64,000 nucleotides of DNA from positions 1 through 64,000 of the forward strand of contig NZ_MWLQ01000001.1 of NCBI RefSeq assembly GCF_010634855.1. The letters are read 5' to 3'. The first letter of the stretch is position 1. Each line of letters opens with the position of its first letter. Below are positions 9,190 through 17,631 of the stretch, piece by piece. The stretch comes from Microbacterium sp. B35-30 (GTDB lineage: Bacteria > Actinomycetota > Actinomycetes > Actinomycetales > Microbacteriaceae). The position numbers were made by a program, and so were the translations under genes. Below the pieces are notes generated by a model. It ran no database searches, had not been told where the DNA came from, and saw nothing but the letters and a program-made list of their open reading frames with translations.

Positions 9190-10341
9190 ATGGATCTCGA
9201 TCCGTTCTTCGAAGAGCGACTGCGGGTGCATCGCAGGCACCTCTTCGATAAGGCGCTGGGCTCGGTGCGCTCGCGGCTGAGCGCGCTGTGGCCGTTCGCC
9301 CGCGGGCCGGCGGCGATGACGGGCATGGGCGGCGGCGGTCCGGCGCCGACCACTGCCCAGAAGTCGGCGGATGTCGCGCCCCAGGCATCCGCAGCGCCCC
9401 AGGCATCCGCAGCGCCGATGCCGCCGCTGGGACCGCGCGCTCGCGCGCGTGCCCGGCACCGCAAGGCGGCGCTCGCATGGGACCGCCGCGAACTGCACCA
9501 GGTGGGCACGGCCGGGACGCGGATCCGCACCACGGAACACGTCGTCGAGGTGCCGGGTCACCCGAAGGTGCGGGTGCGGGTGTACCACCCGGATCCCGCC
9601 GATGCTCCGCCGCAGGGGATCCCGGGCGTCCTCTCGCTGTTCGGTGGGGCCTTCCGCATCGGAGGCATCGGCTATCCGACGACGGATGCCGCGAATCGCC
9701 GTCGCGCGCACGACGCCGGCGTCGTGGTGGCCGCGGTCGATTACGCGCTCGCTCCCGAGCATCAGTACCCGGTGGCCGTCGAGCAGGCGTACGCAGCCCT
9801 CGAGTGGCTCTTCGCCTCGGCGGACGAGCTCGGCGTCGACCGCCGGCGCATCGCGATCGCCGGAGTCTCGGCCGGGGCGAACCTCGCCGCGGCGGTCACG
9901 CTGGTGAACCGAGACCGCGCCGGTCTTCCGCTGCGGCTGCAGCTGCTCGAGGTGCCGGTGGTCGACCTGACGGGGCGCCACCTCGACCTGCGGGCGACCC
10001 GGCGGCTCGGCATCCCCCGGTTCATCGCGATGCGCGAGCTGCGTTCGGTCGCCAACACGTACCTGCGCCGACCGGCCGACGCGTACGAGCCGTTCGCCTC
10101 GCCCCTCCTCGCCGCGTCCCACGAGGGGCTGCCGCCGGCGGTGATCCTCACCGCGGAGTACGACCCGCTGCGCGGCGACGGCGATGCCTACGGGGCGGCG
10201 CTGCGGAGGGCGGGGGTCGATGCCAGCGTCGTGCGCTACCAGGGCGTGACGCACGACACACCCCTCTTCGCCGGCGCCCTTCCCGCCGCGAGGCGCTGGC
10301 ATGGCGACGTCGTCGCCGCCCTGCGCGGCCTGAACGCCTGA
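9190..10341 (+). CDS. Alpha/beta hydrolase, HSL-type esterase/lipase
   Basis: 383-residue alpha/beta-hydrolase-3 family protein, probably a carboxylesterase acting on short acyl esters. The catalytic triad is readable: Ser227 in GVSAG, Asp325 in EYDPLRGDGD and His355 in GVTHD. The usual HGGG oxyanion motif is altered to LFGGAF, and GDSAGG is replaced by GVSAGA, both unusual for the family. The first 100 residues are an Ala/Pro-rich extension with a duplicated PQASAA. GGGGAGGG lies just before the ATG. It is transcribed alone. Confidence 0.85.
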   Translation: MDLDPFFEERLRVHRRHLFDKALGSVRSRLSALWPFARGPAAMTGMGGGGPAPTTAQKSADVAPQASAAPQASAAPMPPLGPRARARARHRKAALAWDRRELHQVGTAGTRIRTTEHVVEVPGHPKVRVRVYHPDPADAPPQGIPGVLSLFGGAFRIGGIGYPTTDAANRRRAHDAGVVVAAVDYALAPEHQYPVAVEQAYAALEWLFASADELGVDRRRIAIAGVSAGANLAAAVTLVNRDRAGLPLRLQLLEVPVVDLTGRHLDLRATRRLGIPRFIAMRELRSVANTYLRRPADAYEPFASPLLAASHEGLPPAVILTAEYDPLRGDGDAYGAALRRAGVDASVVRYQGVTHDTPLFAGALPAARRWHGDVVAALRGLNA

Positions 10342-10643
10342 TGCCGGTGCTCGTTCCTCGCACGCTCAACGACCGAGAGAGGTTCCGGTGAGCGAGGGAG
10401 CGCCAGCGACCGAGACGAAACGCCTCGAGCCGACGTTCTGCGCCGGGCGCTGAGCGTTTCGTCTCGCTCGTTCCTCGCTCGCTCAACGAACGGGGACGCG
10501 GCGAGGCCCGAGACTCTGGCGAGCCCCGGGCCTGTGCGTCCCACCGCGGACACCGGCCGGGACACCACCCGACCGTGGAAGCACCAGGCGGCTGGTGCCT
10601 CGACGGCGGGGTGGTTCCCCGGCGGCGCGGGGCGGGCCTCCGG
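10342..10643. other. Intergenic region with REP-like inverted pair
   Basis: 302 bases between two convergent hydrolase genes with no credible gene. It contains two copies of the dispersed GCTCGCTCAACGA/GACGAAACG repeat arranged head to head (10390-10423 and 10454-10490), a further partial copy at about 10348-10385, and a small hairpin GCACCAG-gcgg-CTGGTGC near 10580 that could terminate either gene. Confidence 0.7.
10390..10490. repeat. REP-like inverted repeat pair (GACGAAACG family)
   Basis: The left arm runs from gagcgagg through to gagacgaaacgc (10390-10423). The right arm gcgtttcgtctcgctcg and onward to gctcaacgaa (10454-10490) is its approximate reverse complement, separated by about 30 bases, so the transcript could fold into a long hairpin. 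The same words recur inside the coding sequence at 25236-25310 and 60779-60900 and partly at 35604-35625. Confidence 0.8.
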
Positions 10644-11498
10644 TTACCGCGCCGCCTCCGTCTCGGGAGCCTGCTCCGTTTCGCGCACCTGGTGCGTCGT
10701 CGCCCACTCGAGCGCGTAGTCCGCGATCTCCTCCCAGCCGTCCTGGCTCACCAGGCGGTGGGTGCGGCCCGGGTAGGTCTTGTCGTCGACGACGGCCGGG
10801 CTTCCGGACTTCTTGTACTTCTTCACGATCGCCTCGCCGATGGCCGGCGGCACGACGTGGTCGATCTCACCCGTGATGATGAGGAGCGGGGCGCGATCGG
10901 CGCGGGTGTAGTCGACGTGCGTGACGCCGCCCTTCTCGTTGAGCACCGACAGGACGCCTTCGAAGAAGACCCGGTTGTAGGAGTTCACGGCGAACTCCTC
11001 CCAGAGATTGTCGGACTCTTCGCGGGGCAGGTCGTTGCCGAAGGTGAAGTGGAAGTGGCGCTTCGACAGCGGCTTGGCGCCGTTCTTGCCGAAGGGGTTC
11101 GCGAGGATCGGCGTGCCGGTCCAGAGCGTCGAGAGCGGGAGGGCGGTGACGCCGGCGGTCTGTCCCGGGGCGACGCCGACGTACGCCACGCCGAGGCCGC
11201 GGTCGGCGAGCATCTGAGTGAGGACGCCGCCGAAGGAGTGGCCCATGATGATCGGCTTCTGGGGCAGCTCGCGGATGATGCGCTCGTAGTTGTCGGCGAT
11301 CTGCTTCAGGCCGATCCCCTTCAGGGCTTGGGGGTTGTTGCGGATGTCCTCGACCGTGCGGTCGTCGATCCCGGGCCAGCCGGGGACGATGACCTGGTGG
11401 CCGGCGGCGCGGAACCGCTCGGCCCAGGTGTCCCAGCTCTTGGGCGTCATCCAGAGTCCGTGGATGAGGACGATGGGGGTCTTGGTCGTGGTGTCCAT
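10644..11498 (-). CDS. Alpha/beta hydrolase under a TetR-type operator
   Basis: 284-residue cytoplasmic alpha/beta hydrolase. The oxyanion block IHGLW is at residues 12-16, nucleophile Ser88 in GHSFGG, Asp213 in GEIDHVVP and His247 in GRTHRL. The substrate is unknown; the fold family includes esterases and C-C bond hydrolases. AGGGAGC precedes the ATG at 11498. The gene is divergent from the TetR gene at 11734, and its own promoter has a 20-bp palindrome in the -35/-10 spacer, so it is the obvious target of that repressor. Confidence 0.85.
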   Translation of the reverse strand: MDTTTKTPIVLIHGLWMTPKSWDTWAERFRAAGHQVIVPGWPGIDDRTVEDIRNNPQALKGIGLKQIADNYERIIRELPQKPIIMGHSFGGVLTQMLADRGLGVAYVGVAPGQTAGVTALPLSTLWTGTPILANPFGKNGAKPLSKRHFHFTFGNDLPREESDNLWEEFAVNSYNRVFFEGVLSVLNEKGGVTHVDYTRADRAPLLIITGEIDHVVPPAIGEAIVKKYKKSGSPAVVDDKTYPGRTHRLVSQDGWEEIADYALEWATTHQVRETEQAPETEAAR

Positions 11499-11593
11499 TT
11501 CGTGCTCCCTGGTGTGGTCTGGCGGTGGTTGTGCGGTGGTCCTGCGGTGCTGTCAGTGGCGGATCCTGGTGTGTCTCCGGCTGATGTATCCTG

Positions 11594-11622
11594 ACAGTAG
11601 ACCGAACGTTCTATCTACGCAA
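11594..11622 (-). promoter_or_regulatory. Promoter of the hydrolase with TetR operator in the spacer
   Basis: Read on the minus strand: -35 TTGCGT (complement of 11617-11622), a 17-base spacer, and -10 TACTGT (complement of 11594-11599). A 20-bp palindrome of form TAGAnnGAACGTTCnnTCTA occupies 11598-11617, so a bound dimer would block RNA polymerase. It lies in the divergent gap beside the TetR gene. Confidence 0.8.
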
Positions 11623-11733
11623 GAGTATTCCCAGGTTTCTTGGAGAAGATTCCGGAAAGCACGGGGTGCACCGACTCTCCGCCAGGTCAGCGGGCAGAAA
11701 CGGTGGCACGATGGAAGCACTCGAGGGGGATCC

Positions 11734-12330
11734 ATGAGCACCACCGTCGCCGCGACGAGCGCGGCACGCACTTCATCACCGGCGCGGGAGCGGCTTCTTC
11801 AGGCGGCGACCGACCTCTTCTACAACGAGGGCATCCACTCGGTGGGCGTCGACCGGATCATCGAGGTGGCGGGTGTCACCCGCGCGACGATGTACAAGCA
11901 TTTCGCCGGCAAGGAGGGCCTCGTGCTCGCCTATCTGGAGGGCGAGGACCTGGGCCTGCGCTCGCTGTTCGCCGAGGCGGCGCAGGCGTCGGACGACCCG
12001 GACGTGCTGCTCGACCTCGTCGTGGCCGGCATCGAGCAGGACATCCGCGACCGCCACACGCGCGGCTGCCCCTTCATCAACGCTGCGGCCGAGTACCCCG
12101 CCGAAGGGCCGGTCCGCGAGCTGATCGCCGACCACCGCGAGTGGTTCCGCGGCACCCTCCGTCAGCTCGCCGAAGGTGCCGGGCTGCGCGATCCCGAAGG
12201 GGTCGCCGCATCCCTCGTGCTGCTGCGCGATGCCGCACTCGTGGGCGGCTACCTCGACGGCCAGGACCGCGTCGGCCCCGCCTTCGCGCGCACGGCGCGC
12301 GTCGTCATCGCGGCGGCTCGGCGAGCCTGA
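11734..12330 (+). CDS. TetR/AcrR-family transcriptional repressor
   Basis: 198-residue regulator. The N-terminal helix-turn-helix is clear: RERLLQAATDLFYNEG, then VGVDRIIEVAGVTRATMYKHF at residues of about 38-58. The ligand domain contains RGCPFINAAAEYP, a signature of one TetR subgroup whose ligand is not known. The ATG at 11734 follows a GAGGGGGAT ribosome site; longer in-frame extensions upstream would run through the divergent promoter and are rejected. It probably represses the divergent hydrolase, and itself, at the palindrome 11598-11617. Confidence 0.92.
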   Translation: MSTTVAATSAARTSSPARERLLQAATDLFYNEGIHSVGVDRIIEVAGVTRATMYKHFAGKEGLVLAYLEGEDLGLRSLFAEAAQASDDPDVLLDLVVAGIEQDIRDRHTRGCPFINAAAEYPAEGPVRELIADHREWFRGTLRQLAEGAGLRDPEGVAASLVLLRDAALVGGYLDGQDRVGPAFARTARVVIAAARRA

Positions 12331-12571
12331 ACCCGCTCTCCGTCGCGCCGCCACGGGGCGGCCGAGGTTCGCCGCCAGACGGCACACCAGTCACATCCGT
12401 CACTCCTGTCACACGACACGCGGCCCGAATCCTCAGAAAACCGCGAAAATACGCGGATCTGTCGGCCATGTCGGGTACATTCGGTCCCGGTCGAACAGAC
12501 CAGCCGGGGGGCGAAGCCATCCGGTCCCAGCAATGACAAGACGGCACCCGCTGTCTTTGGAGGACATACCA

Positions 12572-12859
12572 ATGGCCGACAAGACCATCACCAAGACCGA
12601 ACTCGTCGCGAGCATCGCGAGCGCGACCGGCCAGAGCCAGTCGGCCGTCTCGGGCGTGCTCGACTCCCTCTTCTCCACCGTCTCCGACGCGGTCGCCGCC
12701 GGCAGCAAGGTCGCCATCCCGGGCTGGATCGCCTTCGAGCAGGTCGCCACCTCGGCGCGCACCGGCCGCAACCCGCAGACGGGCGAAGAGATCAAGATTC
12801 CCGCGGGCAAGCGCGTCAAGGTCACCGCGGGCTCGAAGCTCAAGGCTGCCGTCAAGTAA
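12572..12859 (+). CDS. hup: HU-family nucleoid DNA-binding protein
   Basis: 95-residue histone-like protein that bends DNA as a dimer. It opens with MADKTITKTELVASIA, has the hydrophobic core FSTVSDAVAAG, and the DNA-binding arm region ARTGRNPQTGEEIKIPAG typical of HU. It lacks the long Lys/Ala-rich tail of mycobacterial HupB. TTTGGAGGA precedes the ATG with good spacing. The gene is single and ends at a perfect 16-bp hairpin terminator, as expected of a highly expressed gene. Confidence 0.96.
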   Translation: MADKTITKTELVASIASATGQSQSAVSGVLDSLFSTVSDAVAAGSKVAIPGWIAFEQVATSARTGRNPQTGEEIKIPAGKRVKVTAGSKLKAAVK

Positions 12860-12875
12860 TCCCACGCAGACCTCT

Positions 12876-12912
12876 GGAGAGGGGATGCCGCACCTCGCGG
12901 CATCCCCTCTCC
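12876..12912 (+). terminator. Strong hairpin terminator after the HU gene
   Basis: Perfect 16-bp stem (12876-12891 with 12897-12912) around a 5-base loop ACCTC. The arms include GGATGCCGC/GCGGCATCC, the over-represented word of this genome. Confidence 0.9.
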
Positions 12913-12961
12913 TGCTGTCTGCGGGCTCGGCGACCGGAATCCGGCAACGTAGGCTGGTACG

Positions 12962-14947
12962 GTGAACCCCCGCGCGCTGCGGGCCGCCGGGCCTGCACTC
13001 CTCGTCGTCGCCGCGCTCGCGGTGATGGTGTGGGCGCTGGCGTTCGGCGGCGGCACCGCCCCGCTCGCGATCGCGGATCCCGGACCGTTCGTGCGGTGGG
13101 GGCTCCCGACGGCGAAGCTGCTCGTCAACCTCTCCGCCGCCGGCATGCTCGGGGTGCTGGTCACCGCGCTGTTCGCCCTGCGCGCGGGCGAGCGGGAGTT
13201 CGACACCGCCCTCGACACCGCGTCGATCTCGGCTGCGCTGTTCACCATCGCCGCTGCGGCGACCGGGTTCCTGACCTTCGTCGACGCGTTCAACCCCGTC
13301 ATCAGCATGGGCCCCGAGTTCGGCGCGCAGGTCGGCCGCTACATCGTCGAGACCGAGGTCGGCCGCACCTGGCTCATCACCACGCTCGCGGGCGCCGCGC
13401 TCACCGTGCTGACCTTCGCCGTGAGGTCGTGGACCGCCACGTTCTTCGTCGCGCTGCTGGCCGCGGCATCCCTCGTCCCGATGGGCACGCAGGGCCACTC
13501 CGGTGAGGAGGCGTTCCACCACGAGGCGATGACGGCGCTGATCCTGCACATCATCGCGGCGGCGGTGTGGCTGGGCGGGCTGCTGCTGATCGTGATCGTG
13601 CGGCCGCTGCAGTCGCGCGACGACAGCGCCGCGACGGTCGGGCGCTACTCGAGCATCGCGCTCGCCGCCTTCGCGGTCGTCGCGGTCTCGGGCACGGTGC
13701 GCGCCGCGATCGGACTGCAGGACTGGTCAGCGCTCGTCTCGCCCTACGGCGTGATCCTGGGTGTGAAGGTGCTGGCACTGATCGCGCTCGGGCTCTTCGG
13801 CGCCTGGTACCGCACGCGGCTCATCGGCCGCATGCGCGACACCGACCGGGCAACCCGGTCGTTCTGGACGCTCATCGTCTTCGAGCTCGTGCTCATGGGC
13901 GCCGCGAGCGGTGCGGCGGCCGCGCTGGCACGCACCCCTCCGCCGGTCACCGCGCTGATCCCGGAGAGCCCGACGCCCGCCCAGCGCCTGACCGGCGCAC
14001 CGCTGCCGCCCGAGCTGACCCTCGACCGCTGGCTCACGTCGTGGAACGTCGACCTGCTGTGGGCCGTCGTGGCCGGGTTCGCGATCTTCTTCTACCTCGC
14101 GGGCGTCTGGCGCCTGCGCCGCCGCGGCGACGCGTGGCCGCTCTATCGCACGCTCATGTGGGTCGCGGGCTGGCTGCTGCTGGTCTGGGTGACCGGCGGC
14201 GTCATCAACGTCTACCAGGACTACCTGTTCAGCATGCACATGGTCGCGCACATGCTGCTGACCATGGCGATCCCGCTGCTGCTGGTGCCCGGCGCGCCCA
14301 TCACGCTGGCAGCGCGGGCCATCCGCAAGCGCGACGACGGCACGCGCGGTGGGCGCGAGTGGATCCTGTGGGCGGTGCACTCACCGGTCGCCCGGGTGCT
14401 GACGAACCCGTTCATCGCCGCCGCGCTGTTCGTCGGCTCCCTCTGGGTCTTCTACTACACCGAGCTGTTCCGCTGGTCGCTGTACGACCACCTCGGGCAC
14501 GAGTGGATGATCGCGCACTTCCTCATCACCGGCTATCTCTTCGTGATGACCCTCATCGGCATCGACCCGGTCCCCTACCGGCTGCCCTACCCCGGGAGGC
14601 TGCTGCTCCTGATCGGCGTCATGGCGATGCACGCCTTCTTCGGCATCGCGATCATGATGCAGGAGGGCCTGATGATCGCCGAGTGGTTCGGCTCGATGGG
14701 CCGCATCTGGGGTGCCACCCCGCTCGAGGACCAGTACACCGGCGGCGGCATCGCCTGGTCGATCGGAGAGATCCCGACGCTCATCCTCGCGATCACCGTG
14801 GCGATCCAGTGGAGCCGCAGCGACGACCGTGAGACGAAGCGGCGCGACCGTCATGCCGACCGCACCGGGGATGCCGAGCTCGAGGCGTACAACGCCCGCC
14901 TGGCAGAACTCGCCGAGAAGGACGCCAAGGCGGGCACCGGACGCTGA
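12962..14947 (+). CDS. CopD domain - CtaG fusion: copper import/cytochrome c oxidase assembly membrane protein
   Basis: 661-residue polytopic protein. The N-terminal part (to about residue 330) resembles CopD/PcoD copper-resistance proteins with multiple helices. The C-terminal part is a caa3-type CtaG assembly domain, recognised by YLFSMHMVAHMLLTM, the FNPFIAA-like TNPFIAA block, FYYTELF and the HEWMIAHFL histidine-rich helix. It probably delivers copper for cytochrome oxidase assembly. The GTG start at 12962 lies six bases after TAGGCT (12950-12955), so the mRNA is probably leaderless. The C-terminal tail is soluble and charged. This fused architecture is common in actinobacteria. Confidence 0.88.
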   Translation: MNPRALRAAGPALLVVAALAVMVWALAFGGGTAPLAIADPGPFVRWGLPTAKLLVNLSAAGMLGVLVTALFALRAGEREFDTALDTASISAALFTIAAAATGFLTFVDAFNPVISMGPEFGAQVGRYIVETEVGRTWLITTLAGAALTVLTFAVRSWTATFFVALLAAASLVPMGTQGHSGEEAFHHEAMTALILHIIAAAVWLGGLLLIVIVRPLQSRDDSAATVGRYSSIALAAFAVVAVSGTVRAAIGLQDWSALVSPYGVILGVKVLALIALGLFGAWYRTRLIGRMRDTDRATRSFWTLIVFELVLMGAASGAAAALARTPPPVTALIPESPTPAQRLTGAPLPPELTLDRWLTSWNVDLLWAVVAGFAIFFYLAGVWRLRRRGDAWPLYRTLMWVAGWLLLVWVTGGVINVYQDYLFSMHMVAHMLLTMAIPLLLVPGAPITLAARAIRKRDDGTRGGREWILWAVHSPVARVLTNPFIAAALFVGSLWVFYYTELFRWSLYDHLGHEWMIAHFLITGYLFVMTLIGIDPVPYRLPYPGRLLLLIGVMAMHAFFGIAIMMQEGLMIAEWFGSMGRIWGATPLEDQYTGGGIAWSIGEIPTLILAITVAIQWSRSDDRETKRRDRHADRTGDAELEAYNARLAELAEKDAKAGTGR

Positions 14948-14972
14948 GTCCGCGACGGCGACCGCAGCAGCG

Positions 14973-16133
14973 TCAGGTGGTGTCGGGGCCCGTCACGACG
15001 ATCGTCACGTTGCCGTCGGGGCGCACCGTGATCGCGCCCTTGACGATGAACGGCACGTCTTCGGACACCGTGCGCACCTTGCCGTCGAAGATCGAGCGGA
15101 TGTCGACCTCGATGTGCGCGACCGCCTCGGAGGGGAGGATCGACCAGCCGGCGCCGTCGGGCTCGACGGCGACCGTCGGCTGCGTCACGATCGACCAGGC
15201 CGGCAATGAGGCGATGCGGTCCTGCACGAAGAAGCCGAACGGGCACGCCGTCGGCTGCAGCACCTCCTGCGTCGCGCACGCGGTGAGGAACTCCTCGACC
15301 TCGTCCTGCACGACGGTCAGGAACTGCTCGGTGGGCTGGGCCTGCACGTTCACCGGGATCGCGCGGAACGGGCTGTCCGAGAGCACCGCCACCCCCGGGG
15401 TGCTGGAGATCGCCGTGTCGACCGACACCGAGTACAGGCCGGGTGAGAACACCAGCAGCGAGACGGGGGCGGCGGGATCGGCATCCGCCCCCTCCGGTGA
15501 GACCTGGCGCTTGTCGATCTCGAAGCCGTTCACGTCGAACACCATCGAGCCGGTGACACCGAGGTTCATGACGGCCAGCGGGCTCTTCGCGAAGCGCCAC
15601 GTGGGCGCGAGGCCGATCGAGCCGTCGCGCTCGACGGCGAAGGTGGTGCGGCCGTCGTAGCGGCCGGCCAGGTACTCGATGGTGACGCGGGTGATGTCAC
15701 CGTCCTGCTCCTGGGACACGACCTCGACGTCGGTGATCGGTGCCAGGGCGGCGCTGCGCAGCAGCGCGTCGGATGCCGTGGACGGCAGCCCCGCAGCCTC
15801 GAGGTCGGCGGTCGTCACATCGACCCCCGGTACCGTCAGCGCATCGGCGGCGCGGCCCTCGGCGAGCAGGTCGACGTAGCGCTCGACGAACGCTGCGGGG
15901 CTGTAGAACTGGCGCTCGATCACGCCCCATGCGGCGAACACGGCGCCCACCAGCGCGAGGCCGACGACGCCGAGAAGTGAGAGGTCCAGCGCGAGACGGC
16001 CTCGACGGCGGGGCTTGTGCGGCGGCTGGATCAGGGCCGGTTCCGGTTCGGAGGCGAGGGTGGGCGGGGTCGCGTCGACGGCCGGAGGCGCACTCGCGCG
16101 ACCGGCTGCCGTGCCCACTGCCCCCTGGTCCAC
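14973..16133 (-). CDS. Membrane-anchored hypothetical protein
   Basis: 386 residues. A Pro/Ala-rich cytoplasmic N-terminus ends in KPRRRGRLALD, followed by one transmembrane helix (about residues 48-70) and a large extracytoplasmic domain rich in beta-strand, with two Cys (in TACATQEVLQPTACPFG) that could form a disulfide. No family was recognised with confidence; similar single-pass proteins occur in Microbacteriaceae. The GTG at 16133 is six bases downstream of TAGACT (complement of 16140-16145), a leaderless start. It converges with the CopD-CtaG gene. Confidence 0.75.
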   Translation of the reverse strand: MDQGAVGTAAGRASAPPAVDATPPTLASEPEPALIQPPHKPRRRGRLALDLSLLGVVGLALVGAVFAAWGVIERQFYSPAAFVERYVDLLAEGRAADALTVPGVDVTTADLEAAGLPSTASDALLRSAALAPITDVEVVSQEQDGDITRVTIEYLAGRYDGRTTFAVERDGSIGLAPTWRFAKSPLAVMNLGVTGSMVFDVNGFEIDKRQVSPEGADADPAAPVSLLVFSPGLYSVSVDTAISSTPGVAVLSDSPFRAIPVNVQAQPTEQFLTVVQDEVEEFLTACATQEVLQPTACPFGFFVQDRIASLPAWSIVTQPTVAVEPDGAGWSILPSEAVAHIEVDIRSIFDGKVRTVSEDVPFIVKGAITVRPDGNVTIVVTGPDTT

Positions 16134-16252
16134 CCGGCCAGTCTAGGAAAGACCGACCGGGAGGCCCCTGTGGACAGCCGACATTGTCGCGGACCTGAAA
16201 CATTCGGGACTGCCCGTCCCCTTCGGCGATGCCGCGACCGGTTCCGCCCAGG

Positions 16253-17086
16253 TCAGGCCATGATCGCGTCCCGGACGGCACTGGCGCCCGCCAGCTGGCC
16301 CGAGGCGATCGCGGCCGCCAGCGACACCATCGGCCCGGGGACGACGGCGAGGTGGGCCATGTCGCCGCCCGCGTACACGCCGGGCACCGTCGTGCGTCCG
16401 AGCGGGTCGATCTCCACGCCGCCGCTCGGAAGGATGCCGCAGCCCAGCTGCTCGGCGAACGGTGCGCGCTGCGTCGACGTCGCGGCCGTGAAGACGCCTG
16501 CGACGCGTTCGGCTCCGCCTCGGAGGAGCTCGAGCTCGAGACCGCCGTCGACCTCGGTCACCGCGGCGACGTCCGCCGGACGCGCGAGGAAGGCCGAGGC
16601 GACGACGGGGCGCAGCATCCGTTCGATCATGGCACCGTGCTCGCCGTCGACGAGAATGCCGATGCGCTCCCCGGCGAACTCGTGGCCGTGACAGAACGGG
16701 CACTGGGCGACGCGGCGACCCCACTGGCCCGCGAGGCCGGGGACGGGCGGAAGCTCGTCGCGCATGCCGGTGGCCAGCACGATCCGGTGCGCCCGCTCCA
16801 CGCCCTGGGCCGTGGTGACCTCGAAGCCGCCGATCTCCCCGGCGACCGTCGTGACGGCGCCGGTGCGCAGCACGACCGTGTCGTAGGCGGCGAGCTCGGT
16901 GCGGCCGATGCGGCGCAGCTCGGCGGGGCTGCGGCCGTCGTTGGTGAGCAGGTTGTGCGCGTGCTCGACGGTGGCGTTGCGATACTCCCCGGAGTCGAGC
17001 AGCAGCACGGTGCGATGCATGCGGCCGACGGTGAGGGCGGCCTGCAGGCCCGCCGGGCCGCCGCCGATCACGATGACGTCGTACAT
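16253..17086 (-). CDS. Thioredoxin-reductase-like FAD/NAD(P) oxidoreductase
   Basis: 277-residue flavoprotein of the thioredoxin reductase fold. The FAD-binding Rossmann motif VIGGGPAG lies near the N-terminus, a redox-type CPFC pair in the central NAD(P) domain, and the C-terminal FAD motif GVYAGGD. CPFC replaces the CATC of true thioredoxin reductase, so the partner disulfide substrate is uncertain. The start at 17086 is preferred because GAGAGGA precedes it; an in-frame ATG at 17149 would lie inside the promoter. It is divergent from a MerR regulator and driven by a MerR-type promoter with a 19-bp spacer. Confidence 0.87.
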   Translation of the reverse strand: MYDVIVIGGGPAGLQAALTVGRMHRTVLLLDSGEYRNATVEHAHNLLTNDGRSPAELRRIGRTELAAYDTVVLRTGAVTTVAGEIGGFEVTTAQGVERAHRIVLATGMRDELPPVPGLAGQWGRRVAQCPFCHGHEFAGERIGILVDGEHGAMIERMLRPVVASAFLARPADVAAVTEVDGGLELELLRGGAERVAGVFTAATSTQRAPFAEQLGCGILPSGGVEIDPLGRTTVPGVYAGGDMAHLAVVPGPMVSLAAAIASGQLAGASAVRDAIMA

Positions 17087-17118
17087 GAGTGGTCCTCTCG
17101 TCGTTTGCGTCCGGAGAG

Positions 17119-17149
17119 ATTCTGTGACTTCATGTCGACATGAAGTCAA
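17119..17149 (-). promoter_or_regulatory. MerR-type 19-bp-spacer promoter of the flavoprotein gene
   Basis: On the minus strand: -35 TTGACT (complement of 17144-17149), a spacer of 19 bases (17125-17143), and -10 CAGAAT (complement of 17119-17124). A perfect 24-bp palindrome (17125-17148) fills the spacer and overlaps the -35. Overlong 19-20 bp spacers with a centred dyad are the hallmark of MerR-activated promoters. The palindrome also covers the start codon of the MerR gene itself (17140), implying autoregulation. Confidence 0.85.
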
Positions 17150-17622
17150 ATCTGTCGATCGGGGATGCCGCGGCCCGGTTCTCGCTGCCGACTCACGTGC
17201 TGCGCCACTGGGAGGACATGGGGCTGCTCACTCCCGCGCGCGACGGCGGCGACCGGCGACGCTACGGCGATGACGACCTGGTGCGGATCGGCGTGATCGT
17301 GCGCAGCAGGAGCGCCGGCATGAGCCTGGAGCAGATCGGCGTGCTGCTCGACGAGCAGGCGCCCGAGCGGCACCGGGTGCTCGAAGAGCACCTCGCCGAC
17401 CTCGGCCGCCGGATGGCCGACATGGAGCGCTCGCGGCGCATGACCGAGCACGCCCTGCGCTGCCGGTCGCACGACATCACGACGTGCCCGCGGTTCCGGG
17501 CGATCATGGACGAGGTCGTCGCGGGCACCGGCAGCTGGCGCGACGCCGAGCCGCCTGTGGACAGTGACACGTCGTCCACCGATTCGGGCGCGGGCAGCCG
17601 GGAGGCGGCATCCGCTCGTTAG
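17140..17622 (+). CDS. MerR-family transcriptional regulator
   Basis: 160-residue regulator. The winged HTH is SIGDAAARF..PTHVLRHWEDMGLLTPARD, followed by a coiled-coil dimerisation helix (HRVLEEHLADLGRRMADMERS) and a short effector region with two cysteines in CRSHDITTCPRF. The Cys pair could sense thiol-reactive ligands or metal, in line with control of a disulfide-type flavoprotein, but this is inference. An in-frame stop (17125-17127) forces the start to 17140, which lies within the operator palindrome and lacks a ribosome site. The tail beyond residue 130 is low complexity. Confidence 0.9.
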   Translation: MKSNLSIGDAAARFSLPTHVLRHWEDMGLLTPARDGGDRRRYGDDDLVRIGVIVRSRSAGMSLEQIGVLLDEQAPERHRVLEEHLADLGRRMADMERSRRMTEHALRCRSHDITTCPRFRAIMDEVVAGTGSWRDAEPPVDSDTSSTDSGAGSREAASAR

Positions 17623-17631
17623 CATGAATCG

